Shown here: in pieces, positions 7,426 through 14,665 of the stretch | Position numbering within the stretch: position 1 is the stretch's first letter | How the letters are laid out: each line of letters starts with the position of its first letter | Source: CAWCBH01 sp963793785 | GTDB taxonomy: Bacteria > Actinomycetota > Thermoleophilia > Solirubrobacterales > 70-9 | DNA length: 64,000 nt | Direction of reading: 5' to 3' | NCBI GenBank assembly: GCA_963793785.1 | Contig: CAWCBH010000003.1 | Span: 930,001-994,000, forward strand | Position numbers and translations under genes: made by a program | The notes under the pieces: generated by a model | Database searches by the model: none | What the model was told of the DNA's origin: nothing | Seen by the model: the letters and a program-made list of their open reading frames with translations, nothing else

Positions 7426-8181
7426 CTGTCGCGGCCCGACGCAGCGCTGCTGGAGCGGTTTCACCGCACCAAAGAGCAGTGCGTTCGAGACGAGCTCGCG
7501 GAGCGGTTTCTGCCGCTGGCGCGGACTCTGGCCTTTCGCTACCGCAGCAGCAGCGAGTCCATCGACGACCTGATTCAGGTCGCATCGCTGGGGCTGATCA
7601 AGGCGCTTGACCGTTTCGACCCGGGCCGAGGAACCTCATTTCAGGCCTTCGCCGTGCCGACGATCCTCGGTGAGCTGAAGCGTCACTTCCGCGATCGGGT
7701 GATGCCACTGCACCTGCCGCGAGGCGTCAAGGAACGGGTCCTCGACGTCAGCCGCGCAGCCGAGGCGCTCACCTCGGAGCTGGACCGCTCGCCGACCGTC
7801 GCCGAGATCGCGGAGCGAGCCGAGATCAGCGAGGAGCAGACACTGGAGGCGATGCAGGCCTTCGAGGCGACCCGACCGATCTCCCTCGACGTGCCGGTGT
7901 TCGGCGAAGACGGAGAAGCGCCGCCGGCTGCCGAGACAGTCGGAGGCGCCGACCCGGCGCTGGAGCGGATCGACGCCCAGCTCGACGTTCGCGACGCGAT
8001 GGACGTCCTCGACGACCGCGAGCGCAGCTGCGTCCGCCTTCGCTTCGCAGAGGATCTGACCCAGGAGGAGATCGCCGTCCGGGTCGGCGTCTCGCAGGTC
8101 CACGTCTCCCGCATCCTCCGACGCGCGCTGGAGAAGCTGCGCGCGCAGGTCTCGGCGCAGAACCTCGAGCACGCCACCTGA
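7426..8181 (+). CDS. SigB/SigF/SigG-type RNA polymerase sigma factor, CTG start
   Basis: A 251-residue group 3 sigma factor. Region 2 is visible as LPLARTLAFRYR, then DDLIQVASLGLIKALDRFD and GTSFQAFAVPTILGELKRHFRD. Region 3 contains SPTVAEIAERAEIS, and region 4.2 is QEEIAVRVGVSQVHVSRILRRAL. The order and length match the SigB/SigF (stress and sporulation) group. Starting at the first ordinary start codon (GTG 7654) would remove most of region 2. The perfect Shine-Dalgarno AAGGAGG at 7412-7418 instead points to CTG at 7426, giving the N-terminus LSRPDAALLERF. Group 3 sigma factors are normally held by an anti-sigma ATPase, and a degenerate one lies 0.6 kb away on the other strand. Confidence 0.9.
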   Translation: MSRPDAALLERFHRTKEQCVRDELAERFLPLARTLAFRYRSSSESIDDLIQVASLGLIKALDRFDPGRGTSFQAFAVPTILGELKRHFRDRVMPLHLPRGVKERVLDVSRAAEALTSELDRSPTVAEIAERAEISEEQTLEAMQAFEATRPISLDVPVFGEDGEAPPAAETVGGADPALERIDAQLDVRDAMDVLDDRERSCVRLRFAEDLTQEEIAVRVGVSQVHVSRILRRALEKLRAQVSAQNLEHAT

Positions 8182-8301
8182 GCCTCGGATAGGGCGTCGA
8201 GGTGTAGGGGGATGGCAGGCGGGTATTGGAGCCCTGCTGACGTGTGGTCGCGTGCTGGGACCGCGGTCACCGTCTTGGCGAGGCAGTTGAGCCTCCCTGC
8301 C

Positions 8302-8341
8302 GAGCTGTGCCCGGCCCGAGCGCCGGGCACAGCTCATTTCT
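8302..8341 (+). terminator. Strong hairpin after the sigma factor gene, probable terminator
   Basis: GAGCTGTGCCCGGC (8302-8315) and GCCGGGCACAGCTC (8322-8335) pair perfectly over 14 bp with a six-base loop, followed by ATTTCT. This is the clearest signal in the 318-base gap between the sigma gene and the next gene. The T tract is short, so the hairpin could also serve as a processing or stability element. Confidence 0.6.
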
Positions 8342-8358
8342 GAGCGCAAGAAAGAGAA

Positions 8359-8389
8359 AGGCGGCCGCGCATCCATACGCAGGCCGCCT
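8359..8389. other. Second hairpin in the same gap
   Basis: AGGCGGCC (8359-8366) pairs with GGCCGCCT (8382-8389), and GCG/CGC can extend the stem inward. It lies 20 bases after the strong hairpin. A GGGGTATA element follows at 8398-8405 but has no matching GTTT upstream. It may be a second terminator or part of the leader of the next gene. Confidence 0.35.
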
Positions 8390-8499
8390 CTCGGGCAGGG
8401 GTATACAAGGGGCTTATCGGCAGCCTCCGCGCCGGACTTGAGCCCGCAAGAGAAGTTTCTTCGGAGGGCCGGCGGGGGATACGGAGACAGGAGCTCTCG

Positions 8500-8769
8500 A
8501 TGAGCAGACGGGCAATCGCAATCGCACTGGCGGCCGTCGCCGCCGTGATCCTCTACCGGCTTCTCCGCCAGGCATCCGGGCCCGCAGCGCCCGGCCCTTC
8601 ATCCGGACCTCCCGCGACGGAGTCGGAGCCGAATCGCTCGGCCGTCGCCACATCCACCCGGGCCGACCTCTACAAGCAGGCACAGCGGCTCGAAATTTCG
8701 GGGCGCTCGTCGATGAACAAGGAGCAGCTGGAACGGGCGATCGAGGCTGCCAAGCGCGCCGGCGCCTAG
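8500..8769 (+). CDS. Small membrane-anchored protein with SAP/Rho-N-like tail
   Basis: An 89-residue protein: an N-terminal membrane helix (about residues 5-22, ending VILYRLLRQ), a Pro/Ser/Ala-rich linker (residues 25-50), and a C-terminal motif RADLYKQAQRLEISGRS then MNKEQLERAIE. This tail is clearly related to the tail of the frame-broken gene at 6971-7314 (DQLYNEAKSLGIDGRS then MSKTQLQRAI). The fold suggested is a short three-helix SAP/Rho-N-type module, often DNA- or RNA-binding, here tethered to the membrane. A GGAGA-type site precedes the ATG. Its stop overlaps the convergent ATPase-like gene by four bases. Confidence 0.65.
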   Translation: MSRRAIAIALAAVAAVILYRLLRQASGPAAPGPSSGPPATESEPNRSAVATSTRADLYKQAQRLEISGRSSMNKEQLERAIEAAKRAGA

Positions 8770-9119
8770 TCGAGCCAGAACCAGACTCGCGACCCGCCGT
8801 TGTGGTGCGAGACCCGGTTCGCGAGCGCGTCGACGATGCGGTTGCTGTAGTCGTTCGAGGGGCGAAACTGAAGCGATCTCGCGGCGCTGGCTCCGACCAC
8901 CTCACCCCATACGTGACCGCGGCGGCGCCATACGCGGAGCCGAATCGCCTCCGTGGATGGCCGCTTGACCGCTTGGCCGACCAACTCGCTGACGACCACC
9001 CTGAGATCAAAGAGCCGATCCTGAGGCAGGCGATCGGACAATTCAGCCATAGCCCGCCGCGCCCGGCCGGGGGCGAGGCGATCAGGCTCCAGGTCGATAA
9101 CGATGCTCTGTCCTTCCAT
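8766..9119 (-). CDS. Degenerate anti-sigma-type histidine-kinase-like ATPase
   Basis: A 117-residue protein matching the N-terminal half and core of the SpoIIAB/RsbW type of HATPase. It has a helix RLAPGRARRAMAELSDRL, then VVVSELVGQAVKR, which aligns with the N-box of the family (usually SELVTNAVRH). The metal- and ATP-binding Asn is replaced by Gln. The G1 box (normally DNGxG) is not recognisable in what follows (RVWRRRGHVWGEVVG), although a SNDYSNRIVDALANRV helix resembles the family's last helix. Being beside a SigB-type sigma factor it may be an anti-sigma factor that no longer hydrolyses ATP, or a paralogue with another job. Confidence 0.6.
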   Translation of the reverse strand: MEGQSIVIDLEPDRLAPGRARRAMAELSDRLPQDRLFDLRVVVSELVGQAVKRPSTEAIRLRVWRRRGHVWGEVVGASAARSLQFRPSNDYSNRIVDALANRVSHHNGGSRVWFWLD

Positions 9120-9131
9120 ACCGAATAGTTG

Positions 9132-9156
9132 GTACCCAATCGCCGGCAGCCCACAC
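9132..9156 (-). promoter_or_regulatory. Weak SigB-type promoter candidate
   Basis: On the minus strand GTGT (9156 to 9153), then 15 bases, then GGGTAC (9137 to 9132), 12 bases before the ATG of the ATPase-like gene. It differs from the consensus GTTT-N15-GGGWAW at one position in each box. The spacing is right and the location beside a SigB-type sigma gene is suggestive, but this is low-confidence. Confidence 0.25.
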
Positions 9157-9157
9157 C

Positions 9158-10385
9158 TCAGCGGCCAAGTTCGTCGGCGCCGACATCAGGTCGCCCCCGC
9201 GGAAGGGGCGTTCCATCGATGTCGCGGCCGGCGCCGGCGACGCGGATCCCGCGGTCCACCGCCGCCGCACGCGGCGCGAAGGTGCACGTCTCCGCGGGCC
9301 GGCGCCCGCAGCCATCGAAGCGGGAAGCTTTCGATGTTCCCAATCCGCCTGGCGCGGCCGCCGTCTCGGAAGCTGATCCGCTCGACGAGGTTGTTGGCGA
9401 GCAGCCCCGAGGAGCGTGGGAAGCGCACGTCCAGCGAGCTGAAGGCATTGGCGGCGCGGCCGGTCTCGGCGACCGTGTTGTGGAGCACCCGCACGTTGGC
9501 CGCGTTGGCAAGCTCGATGCCGGTGTCGTACTGGCGGATATCGGCGACCACCGCGTTGCGGCGAATCACGCCGTCCGTGTGCCCGTCGCCGGCATCGCCG
9601 GTCAGCCCGAATCCGATTCCCCGCGCGCAGTTCAGAATCAAGTTGTTCTCGACCAGCGTGTCGCGAGAGCGTCGCCAGAAGTGCACCGCGTGCTCGGCGA
9701 CCTCGCCGTCCTCGCAGTAGATCCCCTCGAAGCGATTCCGCCGCACCCGCCACCGGTGGGCGCCGTGGGCGTCGATGCCCCCCGTGTAGCAGCCGAAGGC
9801 ACGCTCGATGTTGCGCCGCCCCGCAGCGGTCATCCGGAAGCTCGAGCACTCCACCCGGGAGCGATGGACCCAGCCCGTCCGCGAACCGTTCGGGTTCGCC
9901 TTCACGAACTGCTCGCCGCTGTCCAGCATCCGAACCCGGTGCAGGCGTAGCCCGCCGATACTCGCTTGCCCCTCGGGCGGGACCGCGTGGACGAGATGGT
10001 CCTTGGCACGGGTCAGCGTCACCTCGGCGATCGTGATCCCGCTGGCTGCGACTCGCAGCAGCGCGCTGGGGCCATAGCCGCCGTCGAGGACCACCCCTCC
10101 GGGGTCCCCCGACCGCGAGCGGAGCGTCACCCCGTGACGGGCGAGCGTCAGCCCGGCCGGATCGCGGACCCGGTAGTGCCCGGCCCGCAGCCGTACCGTT
10201 GCGCCCGCGGGTGCGTCGCGCAGGATCGACGGCAGGCGCTCCGTCTGTCCGGGACCGACGTCGATGATCCGCCCGTTCGGTGCCGCAAGCGGGCGGCAGG
10301 CGGACGGTCCCGTCGTTGCTGCTCCGGCGGCCGGCGATACGCCGCAGAGGAGGTACAGCAGCGCGAAGGTCGCAGCTCGGCGCAC
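9158..10385 (-). CDS. Secreted right-handed beta-helix protein; frame broken near its end
   Basis: About 408 residues if read through. A signal peptide (MRRAATFALLYLL...AGAA) is followed by a start typical of parallel beta-helix proteins (IDVGPGQTERLPSIL, then ATVRLRAGHYRV). Repeating coils such as GVTLRSRSG, GITIAEVTLT, NNLILNC, VRRNRFEGIYC and VLHNTVAETG follow. Such proteins are often polysaccharide lyases, epimerases or surface binders. The family ending PDVGADEL is present but in another frame; one extra base near 9269 joins HLRAA to AAAVDRG. Without the correction the protein ends in an Arg-rich tail at 9186. The substrate is unknown. Confidence 0.72.
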
Positions 10386-10387
10386 GA

Positions 10388-10461
10388 TGCCGGAGGAGGG
10401 ACTCGAACCCCCGACACGCGGATTATGATTCCGCTGCTCTAACCAGCTGAGCTACTCCGGC
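10388..10461 (-). tRNA. tRNA-Met (anticodon CAT)
   Basis: A full cloverleaf on the minus strand. The acceptor is GCCGGAG/CTCCGGC with discriminator A, the D arm is GCTC-AGCTGGTTA-GAGC, the anticodon stem is GCGGA/TCCGC with loop ATCATAA (anticodon CAT), and the T arm is GGGGG-TTCGAGT-CCCTC. The first acceptor pair is G-C, so it is not the initiator. The CGGA-TCATAA-TCCG arm resembles elongator tRNA-Met; tRNA-Ile2 with lysidine-modified CAT is the alternative. No CCA is encoded. Confidence 0.9.
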
Positions 10462-10507
10462 GGGGAGCGAATCGTAGCGGCGGGGTCGGGGTGCTTATGG
10501 TGGCGGA

Positions 10508-10882
10508 ATGCGCTGGTTGGTCGACGGCATGAACGTGATCGGGACACGGCCGGACGGGTGGTGGAAGGACCGCGACGCGGCGATGACGAGGTTGGTCGAT
10601 CGGCTCGAGCGATGGTCGGCACGGACCGGGGAGGACGTCACCGTGGTCTTCGAGCGACCACCGCGGCCGCCGGTCACCTCGCCCGTCATCGACGTCGCCC
10701 ATGCGCCGAAACCCCGGGTCGATGCCGCCGACGACGAGATCGTCAGGCGATTGAAGACCGACCCTGAGCCGCACAACGTCCGCGTCGTGACCTCCGATCG
10801 GGCCCTCGAGGAGATCGCCCGGGCGCTCGGGGCGCTCGTTCATCCGGCAGCTTCATTCCGCGACGAGATCGAGGAGGACTAG
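10508..10882 (+). CDS. NYN (PIN-like) domain ribonuclease, YacP-type
   Basis: A 124-residue protein with the NYN/PIN fold signature: LVDGMNVIG at the N-terminus (first acidic site), VVFERPP in the second strand, DAADDEIVRRL (central acidic pair), and VVTSDRALEEIA (last Asp). YacP-like NYN proteins are predicted Mg-dependent endoribonucleases acting on rRNA or mRNA. The ATG at 10508 gives the normal length. It starts just past tRNA-Met, and its stop overlaps that of the convergent aldo/keto reductase by four bases. Confidence 0.85.
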   Translation: MRWLVDGMNVIGTRPDGWWKDRDAAMTRLVDRLERWSARTGEDVTVVFERPPRPPVTSPVIDVAHAPKPRVDAADDEIVRRLKTDPEPHNVRVVTSDRALEEIARALGALVHPAASFRDEIEED

Positions 10883-11745
10883 GCGGCGGCGTCGAGCTCG
10901 GCGACCTCTTCCTCGCTCAGCTCGAGGCCGGCCGCCGAGACGTTCTCCTCCAGGTGCTCGACCGAGGAGGTGCCGGGGATCGGCAGCATCATCGGAGAGC
11001 GCTGCAGGAGCCAGGCCAGCGCGACCTGGCCGGTGGTCGCACCGTGGCGTTCGGCGATCTCGGCCGCCGGTCCTCCCGGCTCGGCGAGGTCGCCGGCGTT
11101 GAGGGGAAACCAGGGGATGAATCCGATCCCGAGCTCCTGGCAGCGGTCGAGAACGCCGTCGGAGTCGCGGTCGCCGAGATTGAAGCGGTTCTGCACCGAG
11201 ACGACGTCGAGGATCTCGCGCGCCTGCTCGAGCTGCTCGACGGAGACGTTGGAGACTCCGGCGAGGTGGACCTTGCCCTCATCCTGCAGCTCCTTGATCG
11301 CCCCGACCGACTCCTCGTAGGGCACTTTGTCGTCGGGCGAATGCAGCTGGTAGAGGTCGATCTGCTCGACTCGGAGCCGTCGCAGCGACCCCTCGCAGGC
11401 CTCCCTCAGGTGCTCGGGCCGGCCGTTTCGCGGCCACTGCCCGGGACCGGTGCGCTCCAGCCCGCCCTTGGTCGCGATCGTCACCTCGTCGTAGGGGTGC
11501 AGCGCCGCGGCGATCAACTCCTCGCTGACGTGCGGCCCGTAGGAGTCTGCGGTGTCGATCAGGTTGATGCCGAGCTCGACCGCCCGACGCAGGACGGCCT
11601 TCGCGGCCTCTTCGTCGTCGGGCGGGCCCCAGACCCCTTCGCCGGTGATCCGCATCGCGCCGAAGCCCAGCCGCCGCACATCGATCTCGCCGCCGAGCGT
11701 CAGGGTCCCCGCCGACTCGTCGCGCAGCGCTTCCACGGCGTTCAT
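10879..11745 (-). CDS. Aldo/keto reductase
   Basis: A 288-residue NADPH-dependent oxidoreductase of the AKR superfamily. The catalytic tetrad is visible: Asp and Tyr in IDTADSYG, Lys in IATKGG and His in YQLHSPD. The C-terminal NADP-binding part includes GTSSVEHLEENV. The barrel start (RRLGFGAMRITG) matches the group of soluble reductases close to the YdbC/YghZ types. I start at ATG 11745, which overlaps the stop of the upstream DHFR-like gene as ATGA. The substrate is unknown; probably a small aldehyde or ketone. Confidence 0.9.
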   Translation of the reverse strand: MNAVEALRDESAGTLTLGGEIDVRRLGFGAMRITGEGVWGPPDDEEAAKAVLRRAVELGINLIDTADSYGPHVSEELIAAALHPYDEVTIATKGGLERTGPGQWPRNGRPEHLREACEGSLRRLRVEQIDLYQLHSPDDKVPYEESVGAIKELQDEGKVHLAGVSNVSVEQLEQAREILDVVSVQNRFNLGDRDSDGVLDRCQELGIGFIPWFPLNAGDLAEPGGPAAEIAERHGATTGQVALAWLLQRSPMMLPIPGTSSVEHLEENVSAAGLELSEEEVAELDAAA

Positions 11746-12317
11746 TCGGGCCTGTCCTTGACCAGCTCGTAGCGCAGCTCGACCATTCCGCTGCTGAAGG
11801 TACGGGTGCCGAGCAGCTTCATCGGGCGGTCGATCGGCTTCTCGAACAGCGCCTTGCCGTCGCCGAGGACGATCGGGACGATCGTCACCAAGAGATCGTC
11901 GAGGAGGCCCTCCTCGATCATCTGGCTCGCCACCGGCCCGCCGCCGAGCACCCACAGGTCGCGGTCGCCGGCCGCGGCCAGCATCTCGGGATGAACGTCC
12001 GCGATCGGGCCGGCGTGGAAGCGGACGTCAGCCCCCTCGGCGACCGGCAGGTCGCGGCTGGTGAGTATCCAGGTGGGGCGGTCGCCGTAGGGCCAGCTCA
12101 TCCCCTCCCGGAGCAAAAACTCGTAGGTCGCCGAGCCCATCACCAGCGCCCCGATCCCCTCCATGTAGGCGTCGACCGCGCCCCTCGCCGACTCGCCCTC
12201 GGGCTCTTCCCCCTCCTCGTAGGGGCTTTCGTAGCCCATCAGCCAGTCGATTCCGCCGGCGGCATCGGCGATGTAGCCGTCGAGCGTCGCCGCGGCGAGG
12301 TACTGGGTTCGCGCCAT
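11742..12317 (-). CDS. Dihydrofolate reductase-like (RibD C-terminal) protein
   Basis: A 191-residue protein of the RibD-C/DHFR-like family. Motifs include YLAAATLDGYIADAAG at the N-terminus (substrate loop), ALVMGSATYEFLL, PTWILTSRD and DLWVLGGGPVASQM (cofactor Gly-rich loop). These small stand-alone proteins bind NADPH and are usually of unknown substrate; they are rarely the main DHFR. A 15-residue acidic insert (EEGEEPEGESARG) follows the first motif. It is translationally coupled to the downstream aldo/keto reductase (ATGA), so the two may act together on one metabolite. Confidence 0.85.
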   Translation of the reverse strand: MARTQYLAAATLDGYIADAAGGIDWLMGYESPYEEGEEPEGESARGAVDAYMEGIGALVMGSATYEFLLREGMSWPYGDRPTWILTSRDLPVAEGADVRFHAGPIADVHPEMLAAAGDRDLWVLGGGPVASQMIEEGLLDDLLVTIVPIVLGDGKALFEKPIDRPMKLLGTRTFSSGMVELRYELVKDRPE

Positions 12318-12376
12318 CGCACAAGGTCTATCGAATCGGCATCCCCGGCCGCTCGAGCCGAACTAGCCTGTCCGGC

Positions 12377-13327
12377 GTGTCCGAGCTGACAAAGGCGATC
12401 TCCGCTGTCGTACGCGACTGCCTCGGCGTCTCCGCGGGTGAGGAGGTACTGGTCGTCTGCAACCCGGCCACCCAGGCGCTGGGCGAGAGGATGCGCGGGG
12501 AGGCCGAGGCCGCCGGAGCCGACGCGACCCTGGCGGTGATTGGCGAGCGCCGCTCCCACGCGGCGGAGCCGCCGGCCGCGGTCGCGGCGGCGATGGCGGC
12601 CGCCGACGTCCTCCTTGCGCCGACGGTCCAGTCGCTCTCCCACACCGCCGCCCGAAAGGCGGCGACCGAGGCTGGAGTTCGCATAGCGACCCTGCCCGGC
12701 GTCACCGAGGAGATGCTTGCCAGGGTGATGAGCGCCGACATGGCGGGGCTACGCCGCAACGGGAAGGCGATCGCTGCCCGTCTCGATGCCGGCGCCGAGG
12801 CCCGCATCGTCTGCGGGAACGGCAGCGACCTTAGGCTCGGCATCGAGGACCGCACCGCGATCGCCGATGCCGGCGAGCTGAGCGCGCGCGGGGCCTTTGG
12901 CAACCTTCCCTGCGGCGAGGGCTTCATCGCCCCGGTCGAGGGGACCGGCGAGGGGACCCTGGTCGTCGACGGCTCGATCGCCGGGGTCGGCCGCGTCGCC
13001 GAGCCGGTGACTCTGACGGTCAGGGAAGGACACCTGGCCGAGGCAAGCGGCCGCGATGGTGCCCGGCTGTTGGAGCTGCTGACCGAGCACGGGGATGACG
13101 GCACCAACGTCGCGGAGCTCGGCATCGGCACCAACGAGAAGGCGAAGCTGACCGGCGAGATCCTCGAGGACGAGAAGATCCTCGGCACCGCCCATCTCGC
13201 CTTCGGCGCCTCGGCGGCGATCGGCGGCACCGTGCAGGTGCCGGTCCACCTTGACTGCGTCGTCCTCGAGCCCGAGGTCAGCGTCGACGGCGAGCCGCTC
13301 CTGCGAGCGGGCCAACTGTTGGTCTGA
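12377..13327 (+). CDS. M29-type (thermophilic metalloprotease family) aminopeptidase
   Basis: A 316-residue metallopeptidase of the AmpS/PepS (M29) group, short form. The metal-site region is visible as an acidic-Gly segment FIAPVEGTGEG, then ELGIGTNEKAKLTGEILEDE ending in GTAHLAFG, and PVHLDCVV near the end, supplying the Glu/His/Asp ligands. The N-terminal domain starts ELTKAISAVVRDCLGV. It would release N-terminal amino acids from peptides in the cytoplasm. The GTG at 12377 gives the expected start. Its stop is two bases before the formiminotransferase-like gene, so both are likely in one transcript. Confidence 0.82.
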   Translation: MSELTKAISAVVRDCLGVSAGEEVLVVCNPATQALGERMRGEAEAAGADATLAVIGERRSHAAEPPAAVAAAMAAADVLLAPTVQSLSHTAARKAATEAGVRIATLPGVTEEMLARVMSADMAGLRRNGKAIAARLDAGAEARIVCGNGSDLRLGIEDRTAIADAGELSARGAFGNLPCGEGFIAPVEGTGEGTLVVDGSIAGVGRVAEPVTLTVREGHLAEASGRDGARLLELLTEHGDDGTNVAELGIGTNEKAKLTGEILEDEKILGTAHLAFGASAAIGGTVQVPVHLDCVVLEPEVSVDGEPLLRAGQLLV

Positions 13328-13329
13328 GC

Positions 13330-14208
13330 GTGGCGCTGCTGGCGGCTCCGAACATCTCCGAGGGCCGCGACGCGGTAACAATCGCGGCGATCCGAGCAGC
13401 GCTCGACCGGCGGCGGGCGGTGCTCGACCGCCATTCCGACCGCGACCACAACCGCACGGTCTTCACCCTGGCGGGCGAGCCCTTCGTGCTCGAGCCGGCG
13501 CTCGAGGCGGGCCTCGACGAGGCGATCGAGCGGATCGACATGCGGCGACATCGCGGCCTGCATCCGTGCGTTGGTGCGCTGGACGTCTGCCCGCTGATCT
13601 GGATCGCCGAGGAGGACCGGGGCACCGCCAGGGAGCGGGCGATGTCCGTTGCCGAGTGGATCGCCCGCCGCGACGTTCCCGTCTTCCTCTACGGCGACCT
13701 TGCGACATCGGCAGAGCGGATGGAGCGGGCCTACTTTCGGGAGGGCGGCCTGCCCCGCCTGGCCGAGCGGATGGCGGCAGGCAAGCTGCGTGCCGACCTC
13801 GGCCCCCAGGCGCCGCACCCGACCGCGGGCGCCACCCTGATCACCGCCCGCCCGCCTCTCGTCGCCTTCAACGTCGAACTCGACACCGCCGACGCGGCGA
13901 TCGCGCAGCGGATCGCCGCCGGGCTGCGCGAGTCAGGCGGAGGGCCGGCCGGGGTGCGGGCGATCGGCCTGGCGCTGGCGACGGGCCGGGCCCAGGTGTC
14001 GACGAACGTGCACGACCCGGCTTCGGTGCCGTTGCGCCTTGTCGTCGAGCGGGTCCGCGAGCTGGCCGCCCACCTCGGCGCCCGACCGGTCGAGGCGGAG
14101 CTGGTCGGCCTCGCCCCGGAGGCGGCGCTCACCGACTACCCGGCCGACGTTCCGATCCGCGGCTTCGACCCGGCGCTACACCTGATCGAGCGCCGCCTGG
14201 CGACATGA
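13330..14208 (+). CDS. Glutamate formiminotransferase-like protein (FtcD N-domain)
   Basis: A 292-residue protein matching the formiminotransferase N- and C-subdomains of FtcD. Motifs are APNISEGRD, DHNRTVFTL (catalytic His context), HPCVGALDVCPLIW and FLYGDLAT; later AFNVELDT and QVSTNVHDP belong to the C-subdomain. The family transfers a formimino group from formiminoglutamate to tetrahydrofolate in histidine breakdown. No cyclodeaminase domain is fused, and no hut genes are nearby, so a different one-carbon role is possible. Start GTG 13330, right after the M29 peptidase. Confidence 0.82.
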   Translation: MALLAAPNISEGRDAVTIAAIRAALDRRRAVLDRHSDRDHNRTVFTLAGEPFVLEPALEAGLDEAIERIDMRRHRGLHPCVGALDVCPLIWIAEEDRGTARERAMSVAEWIARRDVPVFLYGDLATSAERMERAYFREGGLPRLAERMAAGKLRADLGPQAPHPTAGATLITARPPLVAFNVELDTADAAIAQRIAAGLRESGGGPAGVRAIGLALATGRAQVSTNVHDPASVPLRLVVERVRELAAHLGARPVEAELVGLAPEAALTDYPADVPIRGFDPALHLIERRLAT

Positions 14209-14225
14209 GCCACTCGTTGCGGTGG

Positions 14226-14270
14226 GCCGGCGCTGGCGCCGGCACAGGCAGGTCAGGCGGCGCAGCCGCC
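14226..14270. terminator. Two consecutive hairpins, possible terminator
   Basis: GCCGGCGC (14226-14233) faces GCGCCGGC (14236-14243), and GGCGGC (14256-14261) faces GCCGCC (14265-14270) with loop GCA, followed by GCAAATT. They lie in the 90-base gap after the formiminotransferase-like gene. Only a very short T run follows, so termination is plausible but unproven. Confidence 0.35.
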
Positions 14271-14298
14271 GCAAATTGTGCGTAGCTAGGATCGCTGC

Positions 14299-14664
14299 AT
14301 GGCCCAGACCCGCAAGCGCCGCCGTCGCAAGCACCGCGGAACCCAGGGCGGGCGGATCGACACCGGTCGCCGCCGGGGGCGCCCGCAGAGCCGCCAGGAG
14401 GCGAAAGCCCGGGCGCGATCCAAGCGCCGCACCCCGGCCACTCGCTTCGACAACCCGCCGACCTGGCGCGGGGCGACGATCCGCGGCCTCGTCGCCGCTG
14501 CCCTCTTCGTCGTCCTGCTGCTGGCGGCTTTCGGGCGCCCGGCCGGGGAGGCGCTCGCCTTCGGCGCCTTCATGCTCGCCTTCTACATCCCGGCCGGCTT
14601 CTTCATGGACACGATGCTCTGGCGCCGGCGCGAGCGCAAGCGAATCCGCGAAGGGAGCCGCTGA
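14299..14664 (+). CDS. Small basic membrane protein
   Basis: A 121-residue protein. The first 50 residues are strongly basic (clusters of R and K, MAQTRKRRRRKHRG), followed by two hydrophobic segments (about residues 62-80 and 88-106), with a basic tail ending RRRERKRIREGSR. I recognise no family; this layout (cytoplasmic basic head and tail, two-helix hairpin) is typical of small actinobacterial membrane proteins, some of which bind DNA or ribosomes. Its stop sits just before the GTG of the hydrolase gene, so they are co-transcribed. Confidence 0.6.
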   Translation: MAQTRKRRRRKHRGTQGGRIDTGRRRGRPQSRQEAKARARSKRRTPATRFDNPPTWRGATIRGLVAAALFVVLLLAAFGRPAGEALAFGAFMLAFYIPAGFFMDTMLWRRRERKRIREGSR

Positions 14665-14665
14665 C

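Noticed and set aside
8219..8226. GGGTAT after the sigma gene as another SigB-type promoter
   Set aside because: No GTTT-like -35 at the right distance. The same holds for GGGGTATA at 8398-8405.
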